In this document: in pieces, positions 14,298 through 20,717 of the stretch
Position numbering within the stretch: position 1 is the stretch's first letter
Layout of the letters: the number at the start of each line of letters is the position of its first letter
Origin: a virus
Length of the DNA stretch: 23,635 nt
Strand: one strand, 5' to 3'
IMG/VR virus record: IMGVR_UViG_3300042449_000696
Coordinates: 1 to 23,635 of that record
Position numbers and translations under genes: made by a program
The notes under the pieces: generated by a model
What the model saw: only the letters and a program-made list of their open reading frames with translations
What the model was told of the DNA's origin: nothing
The model's database searches: none

Positions 14298-14567
14298 TTA
14301 AATAAAAAATGGTCTTATTGTCATTACACCAACTGCAAAACCTAAACTAAATGCAAATGCAATCAAAGCTCTTTGTTTAAAACTCTTTACTTCAATTGTA
14401 TAGTGGTTCATTGGTAGGCAAAGAAATGGGTTAATAGCCACCATCATTACCATACCAAACCAATTTTCATCCATTAGAAATCTTAATCCTGCTATTGAGT
14501 TGGCTTCTAAAACTATTGCTGATACAAACACAATCAATAGCTTCCACCATTCTACTGCTGTTTTCAT
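14298..14567 (-). CDS. Small integral membrane protein (about 3 helices)
   Basis: An 89-residue, very hydrophobic protein. Likely membrane helices are near residues 9-31 (LLIVFVSAIVLEANSIAGL), 36-51 (WFGMVMMVAINPFLCL) and 67-88 (ALIAFAFSLGFAVGVM). Size and topology resemble a phage holin, but holins are not recognisable without a lysis gene nearby, and none is seen here. It is the first gene after the dyad-rich stretch 14568-14714, which presumably holds its promoter. Confidence 0.7.
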   Translation of the reverse strand: MKTAVEWWKLLIVFVSAIVLEANSIAGLRFLMDENWFGMVMMVAINPFLCLPMNHYTIEVKSFKQRALIAFAFSLGFAVGVMTIRPFFI

Positions 14568-14714
14568 TGTTTACATTTTAATTTAACTTATGTGGTAATT
14601 TTTACCCCTTATCCTTTATAATGTTGTCTTAATCCATCTTTTTGTGAAAAAATCACAATTTATGCTGGTTTTAACCTACATAATCGGATCTTAACCGGTT
14701 AAATATGTCAAAAA
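14568..14714. promoter_or_regulatory. Intergenic regulatory region with four dyads
   Basis: This 147-bp stretch has no convincing reading frame but four inverted repeats: GGTAATTTTTACC (14594-14606), TTGTGA-AAAAA-TCACAA (14642-14658), GGTTTTAACC (14667-14676) and the perfect palindrome TTAACCGGTTAA (14691-14702). TTAACC occurs twice 20 bp apart (14671 and 14691), two helical turns. A minus-strand TTGACA (14710-14705) abuts the last palindrome. The set looks like operators controlling the membrane micro-protein genes to the left. Confidence 0.5.
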
Positions 14715-15110
14715 TTACATTTTAATCTCATTTTCAACAATTTTAAATACCTCATAAGCTTCTTCTTCGGCCCATGTAATAATTTCTTCTTCTTTATCTA
14801 CATCAAATTTATGTAATGCAAATGATTGATGCATTAACTCATGCATTATTAATCCAAAAGTACTAACTGAATCTGTACATCTTGAAAGATTAATAAATAC
14901 AAATCTTGGATCATCATCAGTATACTCACCAGATTCTTTGGGTATAAAATTACTCCAACCTGCTATATAAGCGCTTTCTGTAGTATTTTCATGATTGTTA
15001 CAATCTTGGATATTAAGACCATGCATTTCTGTCACATTAAAATACGTGAACACATCACAAGGATAGTAACTCAATAGAAGCACGTAGCTTCCTCTAATTA
15101 TTGTAATCAT
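14715..15110 (-). CDS. Putative zinc metallopeptidase (HExxH)
   Basis: A 131-residue protein with FGLIMHELMHQSFALH (85-100), a classic HExxH zinc motif (HELMH, 90-94), followed by an acidic helix EEEIITWAEEEAYEVF that could supply a third ligand (E109 or E116). The N terminus has a short hydrophobic run (YVLLLSYYP) but no clear signal peptide. Size suggests a minimal metallopeptidase domain; the substrate is unknown. The first ATG (15110) is used, giving a 17-bp overlap with the upstream membrane protein gene; a TTG at 15134 would lengthen that overlap and is less likely. Confidence 0.7.
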   Translation of the reverse strand: MITIIRGSYVLLLSYYPCDVFTYFNVTEMHGLNIQDCNNHENTTESAYIAGWSNFIPKESGEYTDDDPRFVFINLSRCTDSVSTFGLIMHELMHQSFALHKFDVDKEEEIITWAEEEAYEVFKIVENEIKM

Positions 15111-15297
15111 TCTTTCTTGTTTCTTTGTAATCAACTATAAATCCAACTGCCACAATAATATTCATACCCATTGACATCATCACCTCATGAATATCAGCAT
15201 AAACTGAAGTCATGAGATGAATATGTCCAATAGACCAAAAAGGTATAGCCAAGTTTTGGCTAATCCATATCAGTGTATATTTTATAAAATGTTTCAT
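15094..15297 (-). CDS. Small membrane protein, about 2 helices
   Basis: A 67-residue protein with two hydrophobic segments, near residues 7-29 (YTLIWISQNLAIPFWSIGHI) and 43-57 (MGMNIIVAVGFIVDY), and a charged C terminus (KETRKNDYNN). Its ATG overlaps the stop of the upstream gene as ATGA, and its end overlaps the metallopeptidase start by 17 bp. No family is recognised. It belongs to the membrane cluster 14074-15485. Confidence 0.65.
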   Translation of the reverse strand: MKHFIKYTLIWISQNLAIPFWSIGHIHLMTSVYADIHEVMMSMGMNIIVAVGFIVDYKETRKNDYNN

Positions 15298-15485
15298 TTG
15301 GTATTATACAAATGGTTTAAGTAACCAACTTTTGGTCCAGTTACAGTCTTAGACCAATCCTTAACTTTTACAAATTTAAAAGAATCTTTTACTTTTACAA
15401 CTGGTTCAGGATGAGTAAGATGTGAAATAATAGCAATCCATATAATAGCAATCAATACCATTATAACTCTAGTCTCCCTCTTCAT
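15294..15485 (-). CDS. Membrane-anchored small protein
   Basis: A 63-residue protein with a basic start (MKRETR), one strong hydrophobic helix (VIMVLIAIIWIAIISHL, about residues 7-23), and a basic soluble tail with a repeated VKVKD/VKVKDW pattern. It looks like an N-terminally anchored protein with its tail outside or in the periplasm, as in Rz-like spanins, but no proline-rich or coiled-coil spanin features are seen. It overlaps both neighbours by 4 bp (ATGA). Confidence 0.65.
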   Translation of the reverse strand: MKRETRVIMVLIAIIWIAIISHLTHPEPVVKVKDSFKFVKVKDWSKTVTGPKVGYLNHLYNTK

Positions 15486-15754
15486 TGTTGGTCTTTTTTG
15501 ATTTTTCTTCTGTTTTGACCCGCACGGAGTTCTTGTTCCCAGTATTCCCTTGTTTGTGCAACCTTTGTAATCTCTCTTGGATTCTCCTGTTTAACTCTGA
15601 ATACTCTAATTCTCTCTTGTTCCCTTTCATATTCTTCCCAGTTATAAATTTCTAGTTCTTTCATTTTTATCATGTCACTAATAGTCAATTCACCTGGAAC
15701 TTGACCATCATTTGCATGCATAACTTGCATGTAGATCTCTTTCATTCTGCCCAT
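15482..15754 (-). CDS. Hypothetical charged helical protein
   Basis: A 90-residue protein, strongly charged and helical (EEYEREQERIRVFRVKQENP and a basic end RRKIKKDQQ). The helix-rich first third (MGRMKEIYMQVMHANDGQVP) shows no known motif. The ATG overlaps the end of the DNA-binding gene by 13 bp and the stop overlaps the next gene by 4 bp, so it is tightly coupled. No function is assigned. Confidence 0.65.
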   Translation of the reverse strand: MGRMKEIYMQVMHANDGQVPGELTISDMIKMKELEIYNWEEYEREQERIRVFRVKQENPREITKVAQTREYWEQELRAGQNRRKIKKDQQ

Positions 15755-16176
15755 AATTTCATAGATTTTTCAAGTAAATGTGCAACTGTAGTTCTAACAT
15801 CTTTGTGCCCAAATAAATCTCTAACTAAAGTTAACTTCTTAAACAGTTTATCATCAACAGTTATTTGTATTGTTTTCTGTCTTTGTGATTTAATAGCATA
15901 ACTTTTACTAAAGTCAAAGGGAAATAATTGAGCATATACATATATATTTTCCTTATATGTTGGATCATCTTTAAATTGAACCGGCAATCTTCTATTGTAA
16001 TTTATTTTTTCTCTTTTAAGTCCTGTCAATTTTGCAATTGCATGTTCTGATAGACCAAATTTTTGATGTAAAATACCAATTAGATAACTTCTTTGATCAA
16101 CAACATTTCTTTTACGAGTTTTTTGATCTAAAGAACTAAGTTCTTTAACAACTTGTTCTTTTGTGTAATCTTCCAT
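15742..16176 (-). CDS. Probable DNA-binding regulator (HTH plus RHH-like)
   Basis: A 144-residue protein with two possible DNA-binding parts. Residues 31-62 (FGLSEHAIAKLTGLKREKIN) read as a helix-turn-helix, and residues 101-140 (KTIQITVDDKLFKKL then VRTTVAHLLEKSM) have the strand-helix-helix outline of a ribbon-helix-helix. It might bind the dyads at 14568-14714, the nearest operator-like sites. Both assignments come from pattern reading without a family match. It lies 5 bp after the 91-residue gene. Confidence 0.55.
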   Translation of the reverse strand: MEDYTKEQVVKELSSLDQKTRKRNVVDQRSYLIGILHQKFGLSEHAIAKLTGLKREKINYNRRLPVQFKDDPTYKENIYVYAQLFPFDFSKSYAIKSQRQKTIQITVDDKLFKKLTLVRDLFGHKDVRTTVAHLLEKSMKLWAE

Positions 16177-16181
16177 AAAAT

Positions 16182-16457
16182 TTAAATTAATTCTAAATCA
16201 GCCTCTAAGACTTCTTCTCGTTCTTCTTTCATATTAAGAACTCTTTCATCTAATGGAATAAATCTGTCAGCATCATAGTATTCATATGGAAAACAGTCAG
16301 CAGACATCTGTACCTCTTTAAGAAGCACACCATATTTGTTGTCTTGCAATCCCATCTTTACTATTTTGATAATAGTATAAGTTTCACCTTGTTTAATCCA
16401 CTGTTCTACAGGGACTTTAGCAGGTTTATTACTACTGTCAATGCAAATTGCCTTCAT
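16182..16457 (-). CDS. Conserved Bacteroidota-phage hypothetical protein
   Basis: A 91-residue protein with the pattern KAICIDSSNKPAKVPVEQWI, then GETYTIIKI, and a CFPYEYYDADRFIPLDE segment, followed by an acidic tail. I have seen very similar small beta-rich proteins (an SH3- or OB-like core) in Bacteroidota phages and genomes, of unknown function. Its start overlaps the ClpS-like gene by 20 bp, and the acidic tail (EEREEVLEADLE) is unusual. Confidence 0.72.
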   Translation of the reverse strand: MKAICIDSSNKPAKVPVEQWIKQGETYTIIKIVKMGLQDNKYGVLLKEVQMSADCFPYEYYDADRFIPLDERVLNMKEEREEVLEADLELI

Positions 16458-16692
16458 CTTGTTCCATTGTTACTTTGAGACCTTGTGATTGAAGAAACTC
16501 TAACATAGTTGATATCTGTGCCCAACATCCATGTTTTACAGTACACTGACCAGCAAGATCAGCAACCAATGCACATTGTTCTGCTTGTTGAGGTTCATGT
16601 CCACAATATTTAATTAAACATGCCATGACATAAGCAAAACTATGTTCATCATCATTGTATAATATGAGTCTGTGATCTTCTGGTAGTTCCAT
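16438..16692 (-). CDS. clpS: ClpS-like protease adaptor (N-end rule adaptor homologue)
   Basis: An 84-residue ClpS-like protein. ClpS delivers proteins with destabilising N-terminal residues to the ClpAP/ClpCP protease. The phage protein aligns without gaps to E. coli ClpS: LILYNDDEHSFAYV (9-22) matches the LxNDDxxxxxxxV core, and EPQQAEQCALVADLAGQC (33-50) follows the pattern of Bacteroidota ClpS. N13, D14 and D15 of the pocket are kept. The residue that matches E. coli His66, which contacts the N-degron amino group, is Asp45. The flexible N-terminal extension used for handover is also nearly absent. A decoy or altered adaptor is possible. It lies between the SF2 helicase (2-bp gap) and the 91-residue gene (20-bp overlap). 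Confidence 0.82.
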   Translation of the reverse strand: MELPEDHRLILYNDDEHSFAYVMACLIKYCGHEPQQAEQCALVADLAGQCTVKHGCWAQISTMLEFLQSQGLKVTMEQDEGNLH

Positions 16693-16694
16693 AA

Positions 16695-17786
16695 TTATAA
16701 TGTTAAACCGTAATCTTTCCAGAGTATTTTAGTTTGATCAAATCCCTCCAATGCTTCTTTAACCCACTTCTCATCAATTGTATCCATATAACATAGAATA
16801 TGTACAATTGCTTTATCATCTGGATTAAGACGGAGTAACCTACCAATCCTTTGACTAGCTTTTCTCTCATTACCATACGCATGCATAATGATACCTTGTC
16901 TAAGATTAGGTATGTTAACACCCTCATTCAATTGAAGAACAGTAGATAATTTAGTTATCTCTCCTGATTTAAACATCAATAAATTCTCTTCTGAATCTTT
17001 ATTACCACTGTGATAACTATATTGAGATAGTCTATCAGCTTGTGCTTGAGTATTAGCAAATACAATACATTTAGTATTAATGCTTTCCATTAACTTCTTA
17101 GTATATTTCTCTTTGCTTGGATACTCCATCATTGCTTTCATTCTCATAACTCTGAGCATGTGCATGTTACCAGAACCTACATCAATTCTTCTAGACCAGT
17201 AAATATAGTTATCATACTCTGAAGTAACAAAAGATTTGTTTTTCATCACTGCTTGATAACCTTTACACTTATTCAATTGAATCTCATGTACAATGATCTG
17301 ATAATCATTGAGTATTCCATTCTCAATAGCATCATCTGCTTTGAATGTATACACTACAGGACAGAATTCTTGTACTAATTTACCTTTCTCTGAATAATGT
17401 CTTTTGGGTGGTGTACCAGTTAAACCCAGTACCTTTCCTTTATACAATTGCAAAAATCCTCTATGACTATCTAGTATTGAATGACATTCATCCAAACAAA
17501 CCATATCATAATCATTAGGATTGTGCTTATTTAAGCTGAGATAAGTAGTAAATACAATTCTACCTAATAAATGATGCATATTAAACTTCTCTGCATCATC
17601 TTTCCATGACTGGAATATTGATTTCTTTGGTGCTACAACTAACACTTTCATTAACGGAGTTGTGTTTCTGTCAATGTAATTAAGACCAACAAGAGTTTTA
17701 CCAACTCCTGTGCCTAATACAACAGAACATCTCTGTTTACCATCAGTTGCAGATAGTGCTTCTAATTGGATGTCTTGTCTATCCAT
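16695..17786 (-). CDS. SF2 DEAD/DEAH-type helicase (UvsW-like)
   Basis: A 363-residue superfamily 2 helicase. Motif I is GTGVGKT (25-31), motif II DECH (99-102), motif III LTGTP (122-126), motif V LNEGVNIPN (287-295) and motif VI SQRIGRLLR (311-319). It is short compared with most SF2 helicases: the N-terminal Q-like region is MDRQDIQLEA, directly at the start. Phage enzymes of this kind (for example T4 UvsW) unwind branched recombination intermediates or R-loops, which would fit the Sak4/SSB system. The start at 17786 has the ATTATG context and follows the HNH gene by 4 bp. Confidence 0.87.
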   Translation of the reverse strand: MDRQDIQLEALSATDGKQRCSVVLGTGVGKTLVGLNYIDRNTTPLMKVLVVAPKKSIFQSWKDDAEKFNMHHLLGRIVFTTYLSLNKHNPNDYDMVCLDECHSILDSHRGFLQLYKGKVLGLTGTPPKRHYSEKGKLVQEFCPVVYTFKADDAIENGILNDYQIIVHEIQLNKCKGYQAVMKNKSFVTSEYDNYIYWSRRIDVGSGNMHMLRVMRMKAMMEYPSKEKYTKKLMESINTKCIVFANTQAQADRLSQYSYHSGNKDSEENLLMFKSGEITKLSTVLQLNEGVNIPNLRQGIIMHAYGNERKASQRIGRLLRLNPDDKAIVHILCYMDTIDEKWVKEALEGFDQTKILWKDYGLTL

Positions 17787-17790
17787 AATT

Positions 17791-18201
17791 TTATTTTAAA
17801 TAACCTAATGTTCTTGATTCTGCAGGGTGTGCATGCACCCAATCATGACAGTTTCTACACACAGACAACCAAGTTGACTGTACTAAATAGAATGCATCTC
17901 TGTTAGAGCCGGCATAAGTATGGTGCACATCAGTACTACCATTCATACAACCGGCTACAGAGACCTGACATATTGGATTTTGTGTAAGGAACCTTTCTCT
18001 TAACTTAAGATACTCAGTGTCTTTCTTTTTCTTTTTAGAAGAAACCTGAGGGATTTTATAATCGTTTGGTTTCTGTGAACTGTCACTATTAATGGCTTTT
18101 TGGCAACTCCAACAATATTTACAGTATTTAAACCCCTCATGGTTCTTCCATATTTGTGATGGTTTGCCACAACCATCACATTCTTTAAGTTTTATCTGCA
18201 T
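17791..18201 (-). CDS. HNH endonuclease with N-terminal zinc finger
   Basis: A 136-residue HNH-type nuclease. The N terminus has CDGCGK and CKYCWSC (cysteines 8, 11, 27, 30), an apparent zinc ribbon. A lysine-rich linker (SKKKKKDTEY) leads to the HNH core: CQVSVAGC (78-85), DVHHTY (91-96), N100, and VCRNCHDWVHAHP (114-126). HNH nucleases nick or cut DNA; phage ones act in packaging, homing or replication. Its neighbours are an SF2 helicase and an unknown protein, which favours replication or recombination. The gene overlaps the preceding one by 17 bp. Confidence 0.85.
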   Translation of the reverse strand: MQIKLKECDGCGKPSQIWKNHEGFKYCKYCWSCQKAINSDSSQKPNDYKIPQVSSKKKKKDTEYLKLRERFLTQNPICQVSVAGCMNGSTDVHHTYAGSNRDAFYLVQSTWLSVCRNCHDWVHAHPAESRTLGYLK

Positions 18202-18664
18202 TTCTCAAATTTGGTAAACTTACAGGTGCCTCCTTTAAACTTAAAAAGTTTTTAGGTAATACACCTTCGGCTATAAATATACGAATAATATCATCTTTTG
18301 AGATGTTTAAATCTTTAAAAGTTAAAGTATTCTTGAACTTTTCATCTACATCATTGAATTCTACTAACTCTTTAGTAATCTTTGACTTAGGGAAAAATGT
18401 TCTGAATAAATTATTAGTATATGCTATTGTAAGTTGCTGTTTAAATGAGTTTAAAACAGTTTGAGCACGCTTGTAAACATTAACTATTCTTTGTTTCTTC
18501 TTACTACACATAGTAGCAAGTTCTTTCTCTGTAAGAGCATCTAAACCATAGAGTGCTCTTTTATAAAGATAGTTTTGATAGAGTGAGTATCTATCTTGTT
18601 CATATGACATCACAGTTTGTGATCTCAACTGATATTGTTTAATATCTTGTTTCAACTTTTCCAT
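18185..18664 (-). CDS. Hypothetical helical protein
   Basis: A 159-residue, helical and basic protein (MEKLKQDIKQYQLRSQ at the start; later NTLTFKDLNISKDDIIRIF). No family is recognised. There are two close ATGs, 18670 and 18664 (ATGATTATG); 18664 is chosen because it has the ATTATG context common here, and the longer frame to 18691 would need a TTG inside the terminator. It is the first gene left of the terminator at 18688-18715, so it opens the HNH/helicase/ClpS transcription unit. Confidence 0.68.
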   Translation of the reverse strand: MEKLKQDIKQYQLRSQTVMSYEQDRYSLYQNYLYKRALYGLDALTEKELATMCSKKKQRIVNVYKRAQTVLNSFKQQLTIAYTNNLFRTFFPKSKITKELVEFNDVDEKFKNTLTFKDLNISKDDIIRIFIAEGVLPKNFLSLKEAPVSLPNLRNADKT

Positions 18665-18687
18665 AATCATACAATAAAAATTAATAA

Positions 18688-18715
18688 ACAAAAAGGGGAG
18701 CTGTTAACTCCCCTT
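18688..18715 (-). terminator. Rho-independent terminator
   Basis: On the minus strand AAGGGGAG, loop TTAACAG and CTCCCCTT (8-bp stem, arms 18708-18715 and 18693-18700), then TTTGTTTATT. It lies 22 bp past the stop of the gene at 18738-19220 and before the start of 18185-18664, separating two transcription units. Confidence 0.82.
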
Positions 18716-18737
18716 GTTTTTATTCCAATAAAATATA

Positions 18738-19220
18738 TTATCCTCCAATAGAGAAATCATCTGCAACTCCTGGACGGATTGCTTTAGATTTAGTTTGAGT
18801 GTTAAATGCAGCACGTAACTGATCAACATTATCATGTTTGATAAATGCATCTGCAGAAGTCTGGTCAAAACTCATCTTTGTTCTACGGTAAATAGGTAAT
18901 CCACCTAATGTACATACAATGCCAGTCTCTCCGGCAACTTTAAGATCTCTTTCTGGTTCTTTTTCATTAAATGGTTCAAGAGATTCTTCAATCACAATTT
19001 TACCATCTAATTGTTGACCAGCAAAGAATTGAGATGCTTCTAATTCATCAATTGTACCTGGTATTAATGCTGTAACAGGTTTTCTACGTAAGAAACCATT
19101 GTCATCAATCATAGTTCGTACTTGTTGTACACGGATAAATCCATAATTAGGATTTGTTTTTGATACATTTACAACTGTTTTTGTTGTTTCATCAGCTAAT
19201 ACAATTACTTTTGAATTCAT
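18738..19220 (-). CDS. Hypothetical protein, possible nucleic-acid-binding
   Basis: A 160-residue protein starting MNSKVIVLADETTK. It looks beta-rich in the first 80 residues, with YGFIRVQQVRTM (26-37), and later contains CTLGGLPIYRRTKMSFDQTS (103-122); its end VADDFSIGG is mildly acidic. The size, beta-rich core and acidic end suggest an OB-fold ssDNA-binding protein as one option, but the evidence is thin. The ATG at 19220 is preferred to an alternative start at 19283, because the bases between are an AT-rich leader (AATAAATAAATAG) shared with the gene at 22134. It has its own terminator, so it may be transcribed alone and strongly. Confidence 0.72.
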   Translation of the reverse strand: MNSKVIVLADETTKTVVNVSKTNPNYGFIRVQQVRTMIDDNGFLRRKPVTALIPGTIDELEASQFFAGQQLDGKIVIEESLEPFNEKEPERDLKVAGETGIVCTLGGLPIYRRTKMSFDQTSADAFIKHDNVDQLRAAFNTQTKSKAIRPGVADDFSIGG

Positions 19221-19233
19221 AACTTCAATTTTA

Positions 19234-19249
19234 AAAAATAAATAAATAG
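19234..19249 (-). repeat. 16-bp leader repeat (copy 1)
   Basis: The 16-bp sequence AAAAATAAATAAATAG (plus strand) lies 13 bp upstream of the ATG at 19220 and is identical to 23060-23075, which lies 14 bp upstream of the ATG at 23045. On the mRNA this is CTATTTATTTATTTTT. Equal placement before two separately transcribed genes suggests a shared leader or promoter element. Confidence 0.5.
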
Positions 19250-19309
19250 ATAATTGAGTAGATACTATACCATGGTTACTCAAGCCATAGTAAGTTAAGT
19301 AGTTTAAAA

Positions 19310-19582
19310 CTACATATTCATTTCGTCCGATAAGTCAATGATGTCATCAAAAGGGATGTCATCAGAAATGATGTCATTTATGTCTTCATCATCTACAGCC
19401 AAGAACTCAAAATCATAATACTTTTCTTTAGTATTACTATCTACGGCTGAACCACTAAAAGGATTTTTGATGTATTCCCCATAATCTAGGGACATAAGAT
19501 ACTGTATATCCTCGTCTGTAAGATCAAGAAATTCCTCTGTGGAGAGATGAACTACTTTCCCATTTGGGAGCTGATATAACAT
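19310..19582 (-). CDS. Acidic hypothetical protein conserved in Bacteroidota phages
   Basis: A 90-residue acidic protein that begins MLYQLPNGKVVHLSTEEFLD, continues LTDEDIQYLMSLDYGEYIKN and NPFSGS, and ends with a long acidic stretch (DDIPFDDIIDLSDEMNM). I recall similar short proteins from Bacteroidota phages, without known function. An IPF inside an acidic run resembles the SSB C-terminal tip, but it is not at the C terminus. The ATG at 19582 is directly preceded by an 8-bp hairpin (19584-19603), which could control its translation. Confidence 0.75.
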   Translation of the reverse strand: MLYQLPNGKVVHLSTEEFLDLTDEDIQYLMSLDYGEYIKNPFSGSAVDSNTKEKYYDFEFLAVDDEDINDIISDDIPFDDIIDLSDEMNM

Positions 19583-19583
19583 T

Positions 19584-19603
19584 ATCTACATAAATATGCA
19601 GAT
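19584..19603 (-). promoter_or_regulatory. Hairpin abutting a start codon
   Basis: On the minus strand ATCTGCAT, loop ATTT, ATGTAGAT form an 8-bp stem (one G:T pair) ending one base before the ATG at 19582. In genomes without Shine-Dalgarno sites, unstructured leaders favour initiation, so a hairpin here could repress translation or bind a protein. It is AT-rich and modest in stability. Confidence 0.4.
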
Positions 19604-19618
19604 AAATATATAGTATTT

Positions 19619-19640
19619 ATAGTGAATACAATAACACTAT
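19619..19640. promoter_or_regulatory. Operator-like dyad
   Basis: ATAGTG and CACTAT, separated by 10 bp, form a perfect 6+6 dyad in the 155-bp gap between 19582 and 19738. The same gap carries a terminator (19674-19695) and the sequence CAGGAATATATAGC (19652-19665), shared with 21831-21844. The dyad lies 37-58 bp upstream of the acidic gene's start, where a repressor or activator could bind. Confidence 0.35.
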
Positions 19641-19673
19641 TTAATAATAATCAGGAATATATAGCTAACAAGA

Positions 19674-19695
19674 ATAAAGGGGGCCGAAACCCCCT
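19674..19695 (-). terminator. Rho-independent terminator
   Basis: On the minus strand AGGGGG, loop TTTCGG, CCCCCT and then TTATTCTTG (arms 19690-19695 and 19678-19683). It lies 43 bp after the stop of the gene at 19738 and closes the transcription unit that includes the tRNA. Confidence 0.75.
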
Positions 19696-19737
19696 AATAT
19701 TCTTTGGTTAGGAAAAGCATACCTCAGATATACTACG

Positions 19738-20163
19738 TTAAATTTCCTTAATTACTTCTAGTTGATGAGCCTGTACATAACTGGTTTCTTCATATGCTCT
19801 ATCATTATCAAGATGCCAATTAGAGTATCTAATTGAATAATTAGAATGCTCATGCCAACCTCTAAATTCTTTGACTCTAGCAATAACTCTATCTTGGTCA
19901 TCTACTAAATCAGTCTTCATAAGAGCAGACTTGTTTGCATTATAGTCTAGATCTTGAACAGATATCTTACAAAGAGTTCCATTAGGTATTACTTCAGGTA
20001 GTTTATTACCAAGCAATAGTTTAAAAAACCATGTAGTTGCTTGACTATTCTGACATAACATGGGAGTCAATAACTTTACAAACTCTTTAGCATTATGATG
20101 TTCCATTATACCATCTAAAGCTACAGCAACATCAGATTCTTCATATGTTACTTGTACTTTCAT
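19738..20163 (-). CDS. Hypothetical protein
   Basis: A 141-residue protein. The first half is helical (ALDGIMEHHNAKEFVKLLTP, then ATTWFFKLLLGNKLPEV); the second half looks like beta strands with RVKEFRGWHEHSNYSIRYSN. I do not recognise a family or motif. The ATG overlaps the upstream gene's TGA as ATGA, and the gene is the last before the terminator at 19674-19695. Confidence 0.72.
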   Translation of the reverse strand: MKVQVTYEESDVAVALDGIMEHHNAKEFVKLLTPMLCQNSQATTWFFKLLLGNKLPEVIPNGTLCKISVQDLDYNANKSALMKTDLVDDQDRVIARVKEFRGWHEHSNYSIRYSNWHLDNDRAYEETSYVQAHQLEVIKEI

Positions 20164-20375
20164 GTGTTTAATCTTTTATAATCCCTAATTTTTTGCAATA
20201 AACCCTCATTAAAGTTGGTAAACCATCTTGTATTCCCAAAACTGTTACCAATATTTGGTAATTCATCAGTTTCAGGAGCACATGTATGTTTAATTCCAGG
20301 TTTAACTAAATCACCATCCCGGCCAATTAGTTCTAGGTTAAAATCAAAACCTAGTACAGTATCAATCATTTTCAT
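20160..20375 (-). CDS. Small hypothetical protein
   Basis: A 71-residue protein (MKMIDTVLGFDFNLELIGRD, then GIKHTCAPETDELPNIGNSF). No family is known to me. The first ATG (20375, or 20369) is used, giving a 14-bp overlap with the upstream gene; a TTG at 20402 would need a rarer start. The stop overlaps the next ATG. It probably folds as a small domain with one cysteine. Confidence 0.62.
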   Translation of the reverse strand: MKMIDTVLGFDFNLELIGRDGDLVKPGIKHTCAPETDELPNIGNSFGNTRWFTNFNEGLLQKIRDYKRLNT

Positions 20376-20685
20376 GACCAAATGCTTGAAATAAACCTGC
20401 AAGAGGATTGTTATTTAAATCACATAATCTTTCAAAGACTATACATGCTGGTATAATCTCATTCACATGATGACATTGATCAACAATCTCTTTGTAACTA
20501 TCTGTTTTAGTACTGTGATTGTTGTAAGCTTCTTTACACATCTTTACAATTTCATCTCTTCTCTTCTCTGTGATACCTAAAGTGATCCACAGATCAGTAG
20601 TTGTGTCATCAACAATACAAAGCTTAAGCTCTGTTGATGGTTTTAATTTGTTTTTTTTCTTAAATAGTTTTCCTAACACATTCAT
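20362..20685 (-). CDS. Conserved phage hypothetical protein
   Basis: A 107-residue helical protein with LKLCIVDDTTTDLWITLGIT followed by EKRRDEIVKMCKEAYNN and HHVNEIIPACIVFERLCDL. The pattern CxVDDTTxxLWxxLGIxxxRxxEI recalls small proteins of tailed phages of unknown function. Two close ATGs (20691 and 20685, ATGATTATG) are possible; 20685 has the ATTATG context. It lies just downstream of the tRNA gene. Confidence 0.7.
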   Translation of the reverse strand: MNVLGKLFKKKNKLKPSTELKLCIVDDTTTDLWITLGITEKRRDEIVKMCKEAYNNHSTKTDSYKEIVDQCHHVNEIIPACIVFERLCDLNNNPLAGLFQAFGHEND

Positions 20686-20717
20686 AATCATATAATTAAA
20701 TTCAACAATAAAAATAG

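Noticed and set aside
16703-16927. 74-codon minus-strand frame in the helicase gene
   Set aside because: It overlaps the conserved motif VI region of the SF2 helicase in another frame; no independent support.
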